Origin: Bacteroidia bacterium | GTDB taxonomy: Bacteria; Bacteroidota; Bacteroidia; J057 | Assembly (NCBI GenBank): GCA_030430205.1 | Contig: JAUIGE010000043.1 | Span: 1-50,435 of the forward strand | Reading direction: 5' to 3' | Length of the DNA stretch: 50,435 nucleotides | Part shown: positions 1 through 10,634 of the stretch, one piece after another | How the letters are laid out: each line of letters starts with the position of its first letter | How positions within the stretch are numbered: position 1 is the first letter of the stretch | Made by a program: the position numbers and the translations under genes | The notes under the pieces: generated by a model | Seen by the model: the letters and a program-made list of their open reading frames with translations, nothing else | Databases searched by the model: none | What the model was told of the DNA's origin: nothing

Positions 1-1
1 T

Positions 2-3000
2 GGAACAATCAGTCTGGGTGTTAGCCCAACGACTTTTGATTGTACAAGCATAGCTGGCAATCCGAATACAGTTACCCTGACTGTCACCGACGGCAGCAGC
101 AATAGCGCGAGTTGTACGGCTGGAGTAACAGTCGAAGACAATGTGGCCCCGCTGGCGCTTTGTCAGGACCTGACTATCAGCCTGGATGCCTCCGGCAATG
201 CGAGCATCGCTACGAGTGATGTCGATGCAGGATCATCTGATGCCTGTGGTCTTGCCTCACTCAGTGTCAATCCGAGTACATTCGATTGCTCGAATACGGG
301 TAGAAATGTGGTGACCCTGACGGTTGTTGACAATAATTCTAACAGCTCAAGTTGCTCCGCTACCATCACAGTTGAGGATAATATTGACCCAACGGTCACT
401 TGTCTGAGTACTTCTGTCCAGTTGGACGCAAATGGTCAGGCCACGATCGTTCCGAGTGATGTGCTGGTATCAGCGAGTGATAATTGTCCAAACTTCACTT
501 TAGCAGTGAACCCCAGTCAGTTTGATTGCAATGATCTGGCAAGCAACCCAGTGGTGGTTACTTTGACAGTAACAGATGCAAGTAGCAATACCGCAAATTG
601 CACGGCCAATGTTACCGTACAGGATTTGCTGCCACCAACAGCGCTTTGCCAGGACATCACAGTTAACCTGGATGCAAATGGCATAGCCAGTATGGTAGCC
701 AGCGATGTGGATGCCGGATCAACAGATAATTGCGCTATTAGCTCTCTCTCTGTTTCCCCCAATACATTCGACTGTAGCAATTTGGGAAGCAATACGGTAA
801 CTCTTACTGTTGAAGACGGAAGCACCAATACAGCTACATGTACTGCTGATGTGACGGTTGTAGATGGGCTTGCTCCCGTGGCTCTTTGCCAGGATTTAAC
901 AATCCAGCTGGATGCTACTGGTAATGCCAGCATCGTAGCCAGCGATGTGGATGCCGGATCATCTGATAACTGTGCGGCTGTCAACCTGAGTATTGCACCA
1001 TCCAGCTTTACTTGTCAGAACCTGGGTAGCAATACCGTAGTGCTGACCGTAACAGATGGTAGCAATAACACAGCTGATTGTACAGCTAATGTGACTGTGG
1101 AAGACAATGTGCCTCCAACGGCATTGTGTCAGGATATTACCATCCAACTCGATGCCAATGGAGATGCAAGTATTTCCGCAAATGATATAGATGCGAATAG
1201 TTCCGATAACTGTTCAATAGCAAGTTTGAGCGCTTCTCAAACGAACTTTGACTGTAATGATGTCGGAGCTAATACTGTTACCCTTACCGTAACTGATAAT
1301 AGCAACAACACAGCTAGTTGTGCTTCTATTGTTACTGTAGAAGATAACCTGGCTCCGACCGCCTTGTGTCAGGGCACAACACTTGCCCTGGATGCTTCTG
1401 GTAGCGCAAGCCTTACAGGCAGTGATATAGATGCGGGTAGTACGGATAACTGTGCGATACAGTCTCTCAGCGTTTCTCCAAATACTTTTGATTGTAGTGA
1501 TGTGGGGCAAAACCCAGTTGTGCTAACTGTTACAGATGTGAATGGTAACAGTGCAAACTGTACGGCGAATGTTGTTGTTCTCGACAATATTCCTCCAACC
1601 GCAATTTGTCAGGATGTTACGATTCAGTTGGATGCCAATGGAGTTGCAACGCTGATTGCCAGCGATATTGACGCGGGCAGTTCAGACAATTGTGATATTG
1701 TCTCCATTAGCGTGAGCCCATCAACCCTGGGTTGTGGTGATCTGGGAGTTGTTCCTGTAACGGTATTCTTTACAGATGCCAGCCAGAATGTCTCTACCTG
1801 TTCACCAAATGTGACTGTAGAAGATATCATTCCACCTGTTGCGAATTGTTTGCCTGTGACCGTCCAGTTGGATGCCAATGGGGATGCAGTAGTAGTGGCA
1901 AGTGATGTGAATAATGCCAGTTCAGATAACTGCTTTATCTCTGTAGCAACTGTAACACCGAGCTTGTTTACCTGTAATGATGTTGGACCAAATACAGTAA
2001 CACTCGAGGTATATGACCGCGCAGGCAATTCTGATCAGTGTACAACTACTGTTACCATTGAGGATAATGTGCCGCCAACGGTCTTCTGTCAGGATGTAAC
2101 CGTCCAGCTGGATGCCAATGGCAATGCATCCATAACTGCCAGCCAGGTAGATAATGGCAGCAGTGACGCTTGTGGCATCGCTTCTTATAGCGTTTCGCCT
2201 TCTAACTTTACATGTAATGATGTTAGCCAGACAGGAACATTCCTGACTGTGACTGATGTAAATGGCAATACTGCCAGTTGCCAGGCAACTGTTACTGTAA
2301 TAGATCAGGTGCCACCTGTAGCCATATGCCAGGATATTACGGTTCAGTTGGATGCAAATGGCAGCGCTTCAATTAATGGCAGCGATGTAGATAATGGCTC
2401 CAGTGATGCTTGTAGCATTGCCAGTCTGAATGTCTCTCCTGCAATATTTGACTGCCAGCATATTGGCTCAAATACAGTTAGCCTGACAGTGGCAGATGCC
2501 AATGGTAATACTGCGACTTGTTCAGCTACAGTTACCGTAGAAGATAACCTGGCTCCGACCGTGGTATGTCAGACCACTACCGTGGAGCTGGATGCGAATG
2601 GTGACGGCAGCCTCGCTGCAAGCGATGTAGATGGTGGCTCTTCTGATAATTGTGCTATCGCCAGCCTGTTGGCTTCGCCTAATACATTTGATTGCAGTGC
2701 TGTCGGTCAGGTTGCGGTTACTTTGACCGCAACAGATGCCAGTGGCAACAGTGCCGCTTGCACAGTGAATGTAACTGTCTCCGACAATGTGGCTCCGACA
2801 GCTCTTTGTCAGGATATCACGGTACAGTTGGATGCAAATGGAAATGCTTCTATCACTTCCAGTGATGTAGACAACAATAGCAGTGATGCCTGTGGCATTG
2901 CAGGATTGAGCGCAAGCCCGCTTGCATTTAGCTGTCAGGATGTGGGCGCCAATACAGTTACCCTAACTGTAACAGATGTGAATGGCAATACTGCTGAATG

Positions 3001-3995
3001 TAGGTCCACAGCTACAGTCGAAGACAATGTGCCTCCGACGGCTATCTGTCAGGATATTACCATCCAACTCGATCCACAAGGCAGAGCTTCTATCGCTGGT
3101 AGTGATATTGGTTCCGGAAGTACAGATGCCTGTGGTATCGCATCTCTGAGCGTTTCTCCGACTGCATTTGACTGTAATAATGTAGGTACCAATGGAGTAA
3201 GCATGACAGTAACGGATGTAAATGGAAACACGGCTCAGTGTTCAGCTACTGTAACAGTAGAGGACAATGTGGCTCCAACGGCTCTCTGCCAGGATATCAC
3301 AGTACAGCTGGATGCCAACGGTTTTGCCTCTATCACAGCAAGCCAGACTGATAATGGCAGCAGCGATGCATGTGGTATTGCAAGTTTGAGTGTTACACCT
3401 TCTTCATTTGACTGTAGCAAGCTGGGTAATAACAACCCAGTGGTATTGACAGTAACAGATGTCAATAACAATACTGCAAGTTGTATCTCAGTCGTGACAG
3501 TTGAAGATGTGACACCTCCAACGGCACTTTGCCAGGACTTCACCATCCAGTTGGATGCGAATGGCCAGGCAAGCATCACAGCCAGTGATATTGACAATGG
3601 AAGCAGCGATGTCTGTGGAGCGGTAAGCTTAAGTATTGCTCCTTCCAGTTTCGATTGCAATACTGTTGGACAGAATACTGTAACTCTGACCGTAACGGAT
3701 GGAAGTCAGAATACTGCTGCATGCAGCGCGACAGTCACGGTTCAGGATCTGGTGCCGCCTGTAGCACTTTGCCAGGATATCACTGTTCAGCTTACGCCTA
3801 ACAGTTTCCGATTGATCACAGGTTCTGATGTAGATAATGGCTCAAGCGACAATTGTGCTGTAGCCAGCCTGTCTGTATCTCCCAATACTTTCGATTGCTC
3901 GGATATTGGACCTAATACGGTGACTCTGACAGTCACGGATGCCTATGGCAATTCTTCAACCTGTCAGTCTACGGTTACCATAGATGAGACAATTC
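2..3995 (+). repeat. Protein-coding repeat block 1: one partial and 16 full units of about 240 bp
   Basis: Each unit starts near PPTALCQDITVQLDANG, passes through a SDVDNGSSDxCG segment and an SPxxFDC segment, and ends near TLTVTDxxGNTAxCxATVTVEDN. Four cysteines per unit are nearly invariant. Units are conserved in protein but clearly diverged in DNA, so the array is old rather than recently expanded. Confidence 0.9.
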
Positions 3996-6900
3996 CTGTA
4001 GCTTTCGGTGTTGCGACGACAACATGTGACCAAACATTATTGAACATAGATCTACAGGGAATAGTGAATAATAGTGGAAATGGCGCAGCAGCCAACTTCA
4101 CATGGTTTGCTCAGAATGCCCCAGATGTAGGAGGTGAAAGTACCAGTCCGGTGAGTGGTTCATTTATTAATGATTCTCTCTTCCTGCTTGTATCACAAGC
4201 CTTCAGAACGGTTCGCTATGTAGTGACACCCTACAGTGTGCCGGGCAATTGTCAGGGAACATCTTTCTTTGTAGATGTTACCATTCTGCCTAATCCTGAT
4301 GTGACAATTAGTGTGACGAATGGTGGCACCACGATTTGCTCTGGCGATCAGCGTCTGTTGCAGGGAACGGTTAGTGGAACGCCATACCAACCACCGTTGC
4401 CTCATACCTATACCTGGGCCATTATCGGCCAAACAGGAACTGCTGTAGGCCAGCTTAATGGAACTCCTGGTCCAGTTAATGGTTCGAATACTGGCTTTAC
4501 CGGAACAGGAAGTGGAACGGTAACGGTAGAATTGGCTCTAACAGATAATGGTGGTTGTGTGGGTCGTGATACAGTGGTCTTCACTGTGAGTAGCGGACCA
4601 ACACCTACTATTGTGGGAGCTGATTCAGTTTGTGGGGGCGCTTCGATTACCTATTACATCGCTAATCCAACTGTAGGTAGTAGCTACTTCTGGTTATTAA
4701 ACTCAGGTGGAAGCTTTGGCTCAGCCAACTTCCGGGATAGCATTATTGTACATTGGAACAACATCCCAGGTGGTCCTCACCAATTGATAGTGGTTGAAAC
4801 AGATGCCAATAATTGTACAGCGAATGATACAATCGAGGTAACGATCGCACCTCAGCTAACGCTGAATTCGATTCCTAATCTACCTTCTGTATGTCCTGGT
4901 GATACACTCGGGCCTATCAGCCTGACCGCGAACCCTGCAGATCCAAATACGGTCTTTACATGGACGGTTTCCAGTTCCGCATTTTTGGGACTTTCCGCAG
5001 GCTCAGATACAGCAACTATCGGTCAGATACCCGCCTGGATTGCTTTGAACCCATCCAATTCGGTTAAAATGGGAACTGTTACGGTGACCGCCAGTCTAAA
5101 TGGTTGCACATCAAGCAGTAAGTCATTCACATTTGAAGTGAATACAGGACCAAGGTTGGGAACTGCTGACACAGCGAAAATCTGTCTGGGTGATAGCTAT
5201 GATTTAGGTTCGGTCGTCGTTGTGGATACCAACTTACTGGCAGGCACATTGACCTACCACACAGGTATCCCTGCAACCGGAGCAAATCAATTGACCAACC
5301 TGGTCGTTTCACCCACAACAACTACTACTTATTATATTAAAAAGAATGCTGCATGCTCAGCTGTGCTGCCATTTGATGTAACGGTGAACAAGCCTGTTAC
5401 GCCGACCTTCATCAATCCACAATTGGTGGCTTGTGAAAATTCGGTAGGCATTACCTATACATTAGCACAGACTTATGCCAACCATATCTGGACAGTAGAC
5501 AGTGCAACTGTCGTCGCAGGTGGCGGGCCTTTGGATAACTTTGTCACAATTGATATTGACACAAGAAGTGTGAATATCCAGGTGATAGGAGAAGATGCTA
5601 TCGGCTGTGTAGACTCAGCCAGTATTTCTATCTCTGTCGTGTCTGCTCCATTGGCAACCATAACTGGTTTGGATAGCACATACTGTCCCAATGCTGGCCC
5701 AGTGACCTTGACAGGTAGTCCGCTGCCATCAGGACCTGGTACTTCAGCTACTTTCTCTATCAGTGTAGGAGGAGTGATTACGGATAATGGTAATGGTACT
5801 GCAAGCTTTGATCCTTCTCTGCAAGGTGTAACTACAGGAAGTGGAGTGTTCTTCATTACCTATTCTTACTTCAATGGCGCAACTTGTGGCGCTACGCTTA
5901 CTGCAAAAGTGGTGATCAAGGACGATACAGCACCGACAGCGATCTGTAAGCCAGCCAGCGTTGTACTAAATGGCAATGGTCAGGCAAGCATAGCTGCTTC
6001 TGATGTTGACAATGGTAGCTCTGATGATTGTGCTTCAATCCTGAGCCTGGCAGTAAGTCCTACGACTTTCGACTGTCAGAACATCGGAGCAAACACGGTT
6101 ACACTGACTGTGGACGATGGATTCGGAAACCAATCCTCTTGTACTACAACAGTAACTGTGAGCGAGACTGTACCACCTGTGGCCTTGTGTCAGGATATTA
6201 CTGTACAGCTTGATGCAAATGGAACAGCTGTAATAGGTGGTAGCGATGTGGATGCGGGAAGCAGTGATAACTGTGGTACGGTATCCATAGGAGTGAGTCC
6301 TTCAAGCTTCGACTGTAATGATATAGGCCAGACCCAGCCGGTTGTATTGACTGTCTTTGATCGAAGCCAAAATAGCAGCAGTTGTACGGCAACTGTCACA
6401 GTAGAAGACAACCTGCCTCCAGCGGCGTTGTGTACAGATATTCAGGTTTCTTTGAATCAAAATAGCGTGGCTTCTATCGTAGCAAGTGATGTGGATAATG
6501 GAAGTAGTGATAACTGCGGTATCGCATCTATCAGTGCAAACCCAACAAGCTTCGATTGTACCGATCTGGGTGCCAACTCTGTTGTATTGACGGTTACCGA
6601 TGTAAATGGCCTGACAGCCTCTTGCATATCAATAGTGACTGTACAGGACACCACTCCACCTGTGATTGTTTGTCCACAGAACATCAATAAGATGTTGACG
6701 CAAAATTGTGACTCAGCCATTTCATGGGTGGTTCCTGTTGCCACAGATAATTGTGGCAGTGTTACTGTGAGCAGCAATGTCACGCCCAACACTATTTTCC
6801 GGACGGGCACCAGAACGGTTACTTATACAGCAATCGATGGCTCTCAGAATAGAACGACATGTTCCTTCACAGTTACCTTGACTGAAGGCGGCGCGCCAAC

Positions 6901-9900
6901 TGCACTTTGTCAGGATGTGACAGTGTATCTGGATGCTAATGGCAACGCAGCAGCGAGTGCTTCAGCGGTTGATGCTGGTAGTACTGATAACTGTAGCGCT
7001 GTAAGCCTGGCTGTAAGCCGTACGCCTGGTCAGGGACACGGTCCTACCGCTGCATTTGGATGTAATGATGTCCTTTCTCCTGTAGTGGTTGAATTGCTTG
7101 TAGCAGATTCTTCTGGAAATACAGCTACTTGTACAGCAACTGTTACAGTTGAGGACACGATTGCACCTGTGGCAAACTGTGTAAGCGCTTTGACGATCAA
7201 CCTTGATTCACAAGGCATGGCTACACTCGCAGTTTCTGATGTCGATGCAGGTAGCACAGACAACTGTGCCATCGTAAGTTCCAGCATTGATAAGACCAAC
7301 TTCACTACAGCAGATGTGGGTAATCCTTCCATCGTCACGCTGACTGTTACAGATGCCAGTGGCAATACCGCTACTTGTCAGACAACTGTAACTATCGGTG
7401 ATAATGTGCCACCCGTTGCAGCTTGTATTTCTCAGCTGACTGTATATCTCGATGCGAATGGACAAGCTTCCATTATAGCAAGCGACGTAGATGCCGGCAG
7501 CAGTGATGATCGTGGAATCGCTTCTCTAAGTGTGAATCCAAATACATTTGATTGCAATGACCTGGGTACACCAGTGACAACTACCTTATTGGTAACAGAC
7601 TTTAGTGGAAATCAGGATGACTGTCAGACCATTATAACGGTGCTGGATACCCTGGCTCCAACGGTAAGTTGTTCTCCACTCACGATATCACTGGATCCAA
7701 ATGGTCAGGCCTCTGTCACATCTTCTGATGTGGTAGCTCAGACCCAGGACAACTGTGGCGTGACATCGATTGCTGTAGCGCCTTCAACTTTTGGATGTGC
7801 TGATGTTGGAAATACTGTCCTGGTAGGGGTAACAGTATCTGATGCAAGTCAGAATACAGCCAGATGTACTTCACCAGTAGCAGTGATAGATACAGCAGCA
7901 CCTACGGCCAGATGTGCCTCAATAACAGTCGCTTTGGATGGAAATGGACAGGCATTTATTGCGGCAAGCGATGTAGATGCCGGTAGCGGAACATCATGTG
8001 GTGGACCGATTAGCCTGAGCATCAACCCATCATCTTTCGATTGCAGCAATATCGGACAGACAAATCCTGTGACATTGACCGTTTCCAATGGTCAGTCCAG
8101 AACAGATGTCTGTACGGCGACTGTGACAGTGGTAGATACAACTGCTCCAACCATCTTCTGTAACAGCACAGCTGTTCTTTACCTGGGAACAAACAACCAG
8201 GCAACATTGGATCCAACGACGGTTGTGCCATTCGCTTCTGATAACTGCGCGCTTGCTGATACACTTGCTAGCCAGACAAGCTTTGGCTGTCAGGATGTTG
8301 GTTTGTCCAATCAGGTAGTTATCACTGTGACGGATGCATCTGCCAACAGTGCGACATGTCAGGTGACTGTCCTTGTAAATGATTCGACTCCGCCTACAGC
8401 ACTTTGTGCTCCGACCACAGTAAGCCTTGATGCCAATGGCGTCGCTAGCATCACAGGGTCGGATGTAGATGGAGGCAGCACAGACAATTGTACATTGAGC
8501 TCATTGAGTGTTTCTCCAAATACGTTTGATTGTAATGATACTGGCGCTCCTGTAGCGGTTGTTCTTACTGTGACCGATGCTTCTGGCCTCACAGCCACTT
8601 GCTCATCACTCGTCACGGTAGTTGATAACCTCCCACCAACGGCAATATGCCAGCCAGTGACAGTCCCATTGAACGTCAGAGGATATGCTGTGATCACAGC
8701 TGCAATGGTTGATGGCGGTAGCAAAGACAACTGTGGTGTGCAGAGTGTGACCATAGATCAGGATACTTTCTACTGCAACCAGTTTGGTGGCAATGTGGTG
8801 ACCCTGACTGTGACAGATGCCTTTGGAAATAGCAGTACATGTAGCTCCAATGTGTCGATAATTGACAATTTGCCTCCAACACCTGCATGTGCCACTTCTG
8901 TATCCGTAGCTCTTGGACCTAACGGTCAGGTCTTTGTACCTGTGAATCTGGTAGATGCCGGCAGCTTCGATAACTGTAGTATGGTATCTCTGACCTTATC
9001 TCAGCAAAACTTTAGTTGTGCTGATGTCGGAAATAACCGGGTGAAGTTGACCGCAACTGATGCCAGTGGCAATTCCAACTTCTGCTTTGCTAATGTCGAA
9101 GTTCAGGATAACATTCCTCCGCAGGCAATTTGTCAGGATGTAACTGTTACCCTGAATGCGAGCGGTTCTGTAGTAGTTGCTGCATCTGATGTAGATGCCG
9201 GAAGCCTCGATCTGTGTGATCTTGACTTACTTGTAGCACCTGATAGCTTCACTTGTGCTGATCTGGGTGTCAACCAGGTGGTTCTGATCGTCACCGATCC
9301 GGGTGGAAACCAGGACGCATGTACAGCGAATGTAACCGTACAGGCTCCAACAGCCATGCCGACTGCGACCATCTTCACACCAGATACGACTATTTGTTCG
9401 GCCGATACCTTCTTCCTCAGAGCGAATACGCCTGTAGGAAGTGCTGTAGGCCAATGGACAGTTCCTGTAGGAGTAACCATTGCTCCAAATAGTAATAGTC
9501 CGGTTATTTCAGCCATTGGGTTGACTGCGAATACTACTGAGCAATTTATCTGGACAGTAACTGAAGGTTGTTTCACAGTCAGTGATACTGTCTATGTAAC
9601 TGTTAATGAGTCCCCATTTGTGCTGGCATTCGAAACCAATCCTATCACCGTATTTGGCGGATCGGATGGTGAAGCGACAGCAGTGGTTGTGACCTCTACG
9701 GCAATTGCCACCTACAACTGGAGCAACGCTCAGAATACCTCAGTAGCGACGAATCTCTCCGCAGGTACCTATTATGTTTCTGTGATTGACATCAACGGTT
9801 GTGTATCTAACACAGATTCTGTGACCTTGCTCAATCCTCCATCTGCCGGAATCAATGTGAGCGTAAAAGCCATGCTTGAAGGTCCTTACAATAGCACCAG

Positions 9901-10507
9901 CATGTTGATGGATGATAACCTGAGAATATCCCGTTACATCCCAGCTACCGATCCTTACTTTGGTACTTACACGGTGGATACCACCTTGTTCCAGACTACG
10001 GGCAATAATGCTATTGTAGATTGGGTCTGTGTGAGACTGAGAGACGCAAATGACAGTACTGTAATTGTCGACAGTGTGGCCGCACTCATCCAGCGTGATG
10101 GAGATATCGTGAACGTAGATAATTTTTCACCAATCAACTTCCTGAATGTTGCTCCCGGCAATTACTATGTCGAAGTGAAACACAGGAACCATCTGTCGAT
10201 CATGAGTGATACCACGATCAATCTGCCTGGACCAACAGTCCCTGTGGACTTCTTCAATGGTACAATCTCAGCATTTGGTATAAATCCAATGAGAGAGCTA
10301 TCTCCAACAGGACCATACCTCATGTATGGAGGTGATGCAGATGGAAATGGACTGATTCAGAGTAATGACATCTTCCTTGAGTGGCTCCCTGCCCGCGGAT
10401 TGGCAGGATACTATAACGGAGATATGGATATGAACGGACTGGTTCAGTCCAATGATATCTTCCTTATCTGGCTTGCAAACCGTGGTTTTATGAGTCAGGT
10501 GCCATGA
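2..10507 (+). CDS. Giant HYR-like repeat surface protein, 5' end outside the window
   Basis: The reading frame is open from the first bases, so the N-terminus lies upstream; the first GTG at 143 is internal. Over 3,450 codons are visible. Order: one partial and 16 full repeats of about 80 residues (to about 3995), a stretch of PKD/Ig-like domains (about 3995-5930), 14 more repeats (about 5930-9350) including one close to a canonical HYR domain (about 6660-6890), a PKD-like segment, a SprB-type repeat (about 9640-9840) with the GGSDG start and LSAGTYYVSVID end, and a C-terminal tail. The tail has two EF-hand-like loops, GDADGNGLIQSNDIF and GDMDMNGLVQSNDIF (10328-10492), resembling a type I dockerin. 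No classical T9SS type A domain is seen. Role inferred: exported cell-surface adhesin or gliding-type protein, calcium-binding at the C-terminus. The family is clear; the function is inference. Confidence 0.9.
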   Translation, partial: GTISLGVSPTTFDCTSIAGNPNTVTLTVTDGSSNSASCTAGVTVEDNVAPLALCQDLTISLDASGNASIATSDVDAGSSDACGLASLSVNPSTFDCSNTGRNVVTLTVVDNNSNSSSCSATITVEDNIDPTVTCLSTSVQLDANGQATIVPSDVLVSASDNCPNFTLAVNPSQFDCNDLASNPVVVTLTVTDASSNTANCTANVTVQDLLPPTALCQDITVNLDANGIASMVASDVDAGSTDNCAISSLSVSPNTFDCSNLGSNTVTLTVEDGSTNTATCTADVTVVDGLAPVALCQDLTIQLDATGNASIVASDVDAGSSDNCAAVNLSIAPSSFTCQNLGSNTVVLTVTDGSNNTADCTANVTVEDNVPPTALCQDITIQLDANGDASISANDIDANSSDNCSIASLSASQTNFDCNDVGANTVTLTVTDNSNNTASCASIVTVEDNLAPTALCQGTTLALDASGSASLTGSDIDAGSTDNCAIQSLSVSPNTFDCSDVGQNPVVLTVTDVNGNSANCTANVVVLDNIPPTAICQDVTIQLDANGVATLIASDIDAGSSDNCDIVSISVSPSTLGCGDLGVVPVTVFFTDASQNVSTCSPNVTVEDIIPPVANCLPVTVQLDANGDAVVVASDVNNASSDNCFISVATVTPSLFTCNDVGPNTVTLEVYDRAGNSDQCTTTVTIEDNVPPTVFCQDVTVQLDANGNASITASQVDNGSSDACGIASYSVSPSNFTCNDVSQTGTFLTVTDVNGNTASCQATVTVIDQVPPVAICQDITVQLDANGSASINGSDVDNGSSDACSIASLNVSPAIFDCQHIGSNTVSLTVADANGNTATCSATVTVEDNLAPTVVCQTTTVELDANGDGSLAASDVDGGSSDNCAIASLLASPNTFDCSAVGQVAVTLTATDASGNSAACTVNVTVSDNVAPTALCQDITVQLDANGNASITSSDVDNNSSDACGIAGLSASPLAFSCQDVGANTVTLTVTDVNGNTAECRSTATVEDNVPPTAICQDITIQLDPQGRASIAGSDIGSGSTDACGIASLSVSPTAFDCNNVGTNGVSMTVTDVNGNTAQCSATVTVEDNVAPTALCQDITVQLDANGFASITASQTDNGSSDACGIASLSVTPSSFDCSKLGNNNPVVLTVTDVNNNTASCISVVTVEDVTPPTALCQDFTIQLDANGQASITASDIDNGSSDVCGAVSLSIAPSSFDCNTVGQNTVTLTVTDGSQNTAACSATVTVQDLVPPVALCQDITVQLTPNSFRLITGSDVDNGSSDNCAVASLSVSPNTFDCSDIGPNTVTLTVTDAYGNSSTCQSTVTIDETIPVAFGVATTTCDQTLLNIDLQGIVNNSGNGAAANFTWFAQNAPDVGGESTSPVSGSFINDSLFLLVSQAFRTVRYVVTPYSVPGNCQGTSFFVDVTILPNPDVTISVTNGGTTICSGDQRLLQGTVSGTPYQPPLPHTYTWAIIGQTGTAVGQLNGTPGPVNGSNTGFTGTGSGTVTVELALTDNGGCVGRDTVVFTVSSGPTPTIVGADSVCGGASITYYIANPTVGSSYFWLLNSGGSFGSANFRDSIIVHWNNIPGGPHQLIVVETDANNCTANDTIEVTIAPQLTLNSIPNLPSVCPGDTLGPISLTANPADPNTVFTWTVSSSAFLGLSAGSDTATIGQIPAWIALNPSNSVKMGTVTVTASLNGCTSSSKSFTFEVNTGPRLGTADTAKICLGDSYDLGSVVVVDTNLLAGTLTYHTGIPATGANQLTNLVVSPTTTTTYYIKKNAACSAVLPFDVTVNKPVTPTFINPQLVACENSVGITYTLAQTYANHIWTVDSATVVAGGGPLDNFVTIDIDTRSVNIQVIGEDAIGCVDSASISISVVSAPLATITGLDSTYCPNAGPVTLTGSPLPSGPGTSATFSISVGGVITDNGNGTASFDPSLQGVTTGSGVFFITYSYFNGATCGATLTAKVVIKDDTAPTAICKPASVVLNGNGQASIAASDVDNGSSDDCASILSLAVSPTTFDCQNIGANTVTLTVDDGFGNQSSCTTTVTVSETVPPVALCQDITVQLDANGTAVIGGSDVDAGSSDNCGTVSIGVSPSSFDCNDIGQTQPVVLTVFDRSQNSSSCTATVTVEDNLPPAALCTDIQVSLNQNSVASIVASDVDNGSSDNCGIASISANPTSFDCTDLGANSVVLTVTDVNGLTASCISIVTVQDTTPPVIVCPQNINKMLTQNCDSAISWVVPVATDNCGSVTVSSNVTPNTIFRTGTRTVTYTAIDGSQNRTTCSFTVTLTEGGAPTALCQDVTVYLDANGNAAASASAVDAGSTDNCSAVSLAVSRTPGQGHGPTAAFGCNDVLSPVVVELLVADSSGNTATCTATVTVEDTIAPVANCVSALTINLDSQGMATLAVSDVDAGSTDNCAIVSSSIDKTNFTTADVGNPSIVTLTVTDASGNTATCQTTVTIGDNVPPVAACISQLTVYLDANGQASIIASDVDAGSSDDRGIASLSVNPNTFDCNDLGTPVTTTLLVTDFSGNQDDCQTIITVLDTLAPTVSCSPLTISLDPNGQASVTSSDVVAQTQDNCGVTSIAVAPSTFGCADVGNTVLVGVTVSDASQNTARCTSPVAVIDTAAPTARCASITVALDGNGQAFIAASDVDAGSGTSCGGPISLSINPSSFDCSNIGQTNPVTLTVSNGQSRTDVCTATVTVVDTTAPTIFCNSTAVLYLGTNNQATLDPTTVVPFASDNCALADTLASQTSFGCQDVGLSNQVVITVTDASANSATCQVTVLVNDSTPPTALCAPTTVSLDANGVASITGSDVDGGSTDNCTLSSLSVSPNTFDCNDTGAPVAVVLTVTDASGLTATCSSLVTVVDNLPPTAICQPVTVPLNVRGYAVITAAMVDGGSKDNCGVQSVTIDQDTFYCNQFGGNVVTLTVTDAFGNSSTCSSNVSIIDNLPPTPACATSVSVALGPNGQVFVPVNLVDAGSFDNCSMVSLTLSQQNFSCADVGNNRVKLTATDASGNSNFCFANVEVQDNIPPQAICQDVTVTLNASGSVVVAASDVDAGSLDLCDLDLLVAPDSFTCADLGVNQVVLIVTDPGGNQDACTANVTVQAPTAMPTATIFTPDTTICSADTFFLRANTPVGSAVGQWTVPVGVTIAPNSNSPVISAIGLTANTTEQFIWTVTEGCFTVSDTVYVTVNESPFVLAFETNPITVFGGSDGEATAVVVTSTAIATYNWSNAQNTSVATNLSAGTYYVSVIDINGCVSNTDSVTLLNPPSAGINVSVKAMLEGPYNSTSMLMDDNLRISRYIPATDPYFGTYTVDTTLFQTTGNNAIVDWVCVRLRDANDSTVIVDSVAALIQRDGDIVNVDNFSPINFLNVAPGNYYVEVKHRNHLSIMSDTTINLPGPTVPVDFFNGTISAFGINPMRELSPTGPYLMYGGDADGNGLIQSNDIFLEWLPARGLAGYYNGDMDMNGLVQSNDIFLIWLANRGFMSQVP
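5930..9350 (+). repeat. Protein-coding repeat block 2: 14 units of about 240 bp
   Basis: This is the same unit type as block 1, separated from it by about 1.9 kb of PKD/Ig-like sequence. Units here are more divergent. One (about 6660-6890) matches the HYR consensus with VPVATDNCG and TYTAIDGSQN. One unit has lost a conserved cysteine (SSDDRG near 7505). Confidence 0.88.
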
Positions 10508-10524
10508 TAATGATGAAAAGAAAT

Positions 10525-10555
10525 GGCGGGACTAATTTTAGTCCCGCCTATTTTT
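10525..10555 (+). terminator. Rho-independent terminator after the giant surface gene
   Basis: Arms GGCGGGACTAA and TTAGTCCCGCC form an 11-bp stem 17 bp after the stop, followed by a T-rich run (TATTTTT). Confidence 0.85.
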
Positions 10556-10634
10556 CAGGATTGGTCCAATAATTGTTTATTTAGTTTGCAACTTTAAACT
10601 TTCGCACGAGATAAATTCACAAACAATAAAGCTT

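Noticed and set aside
517-3660. Several antisense open frames in the giant repeat gene
   Set aside because: They recur with the repeat period and have low-complexity Thr/Val/Ser composition; they are shadows of the coding strand.
2-9350. Repeats considered as CRISPR or DGR variable regions
   Set aside because: They are in-frame protein repeats with synonymous divergence and no adenine bias.
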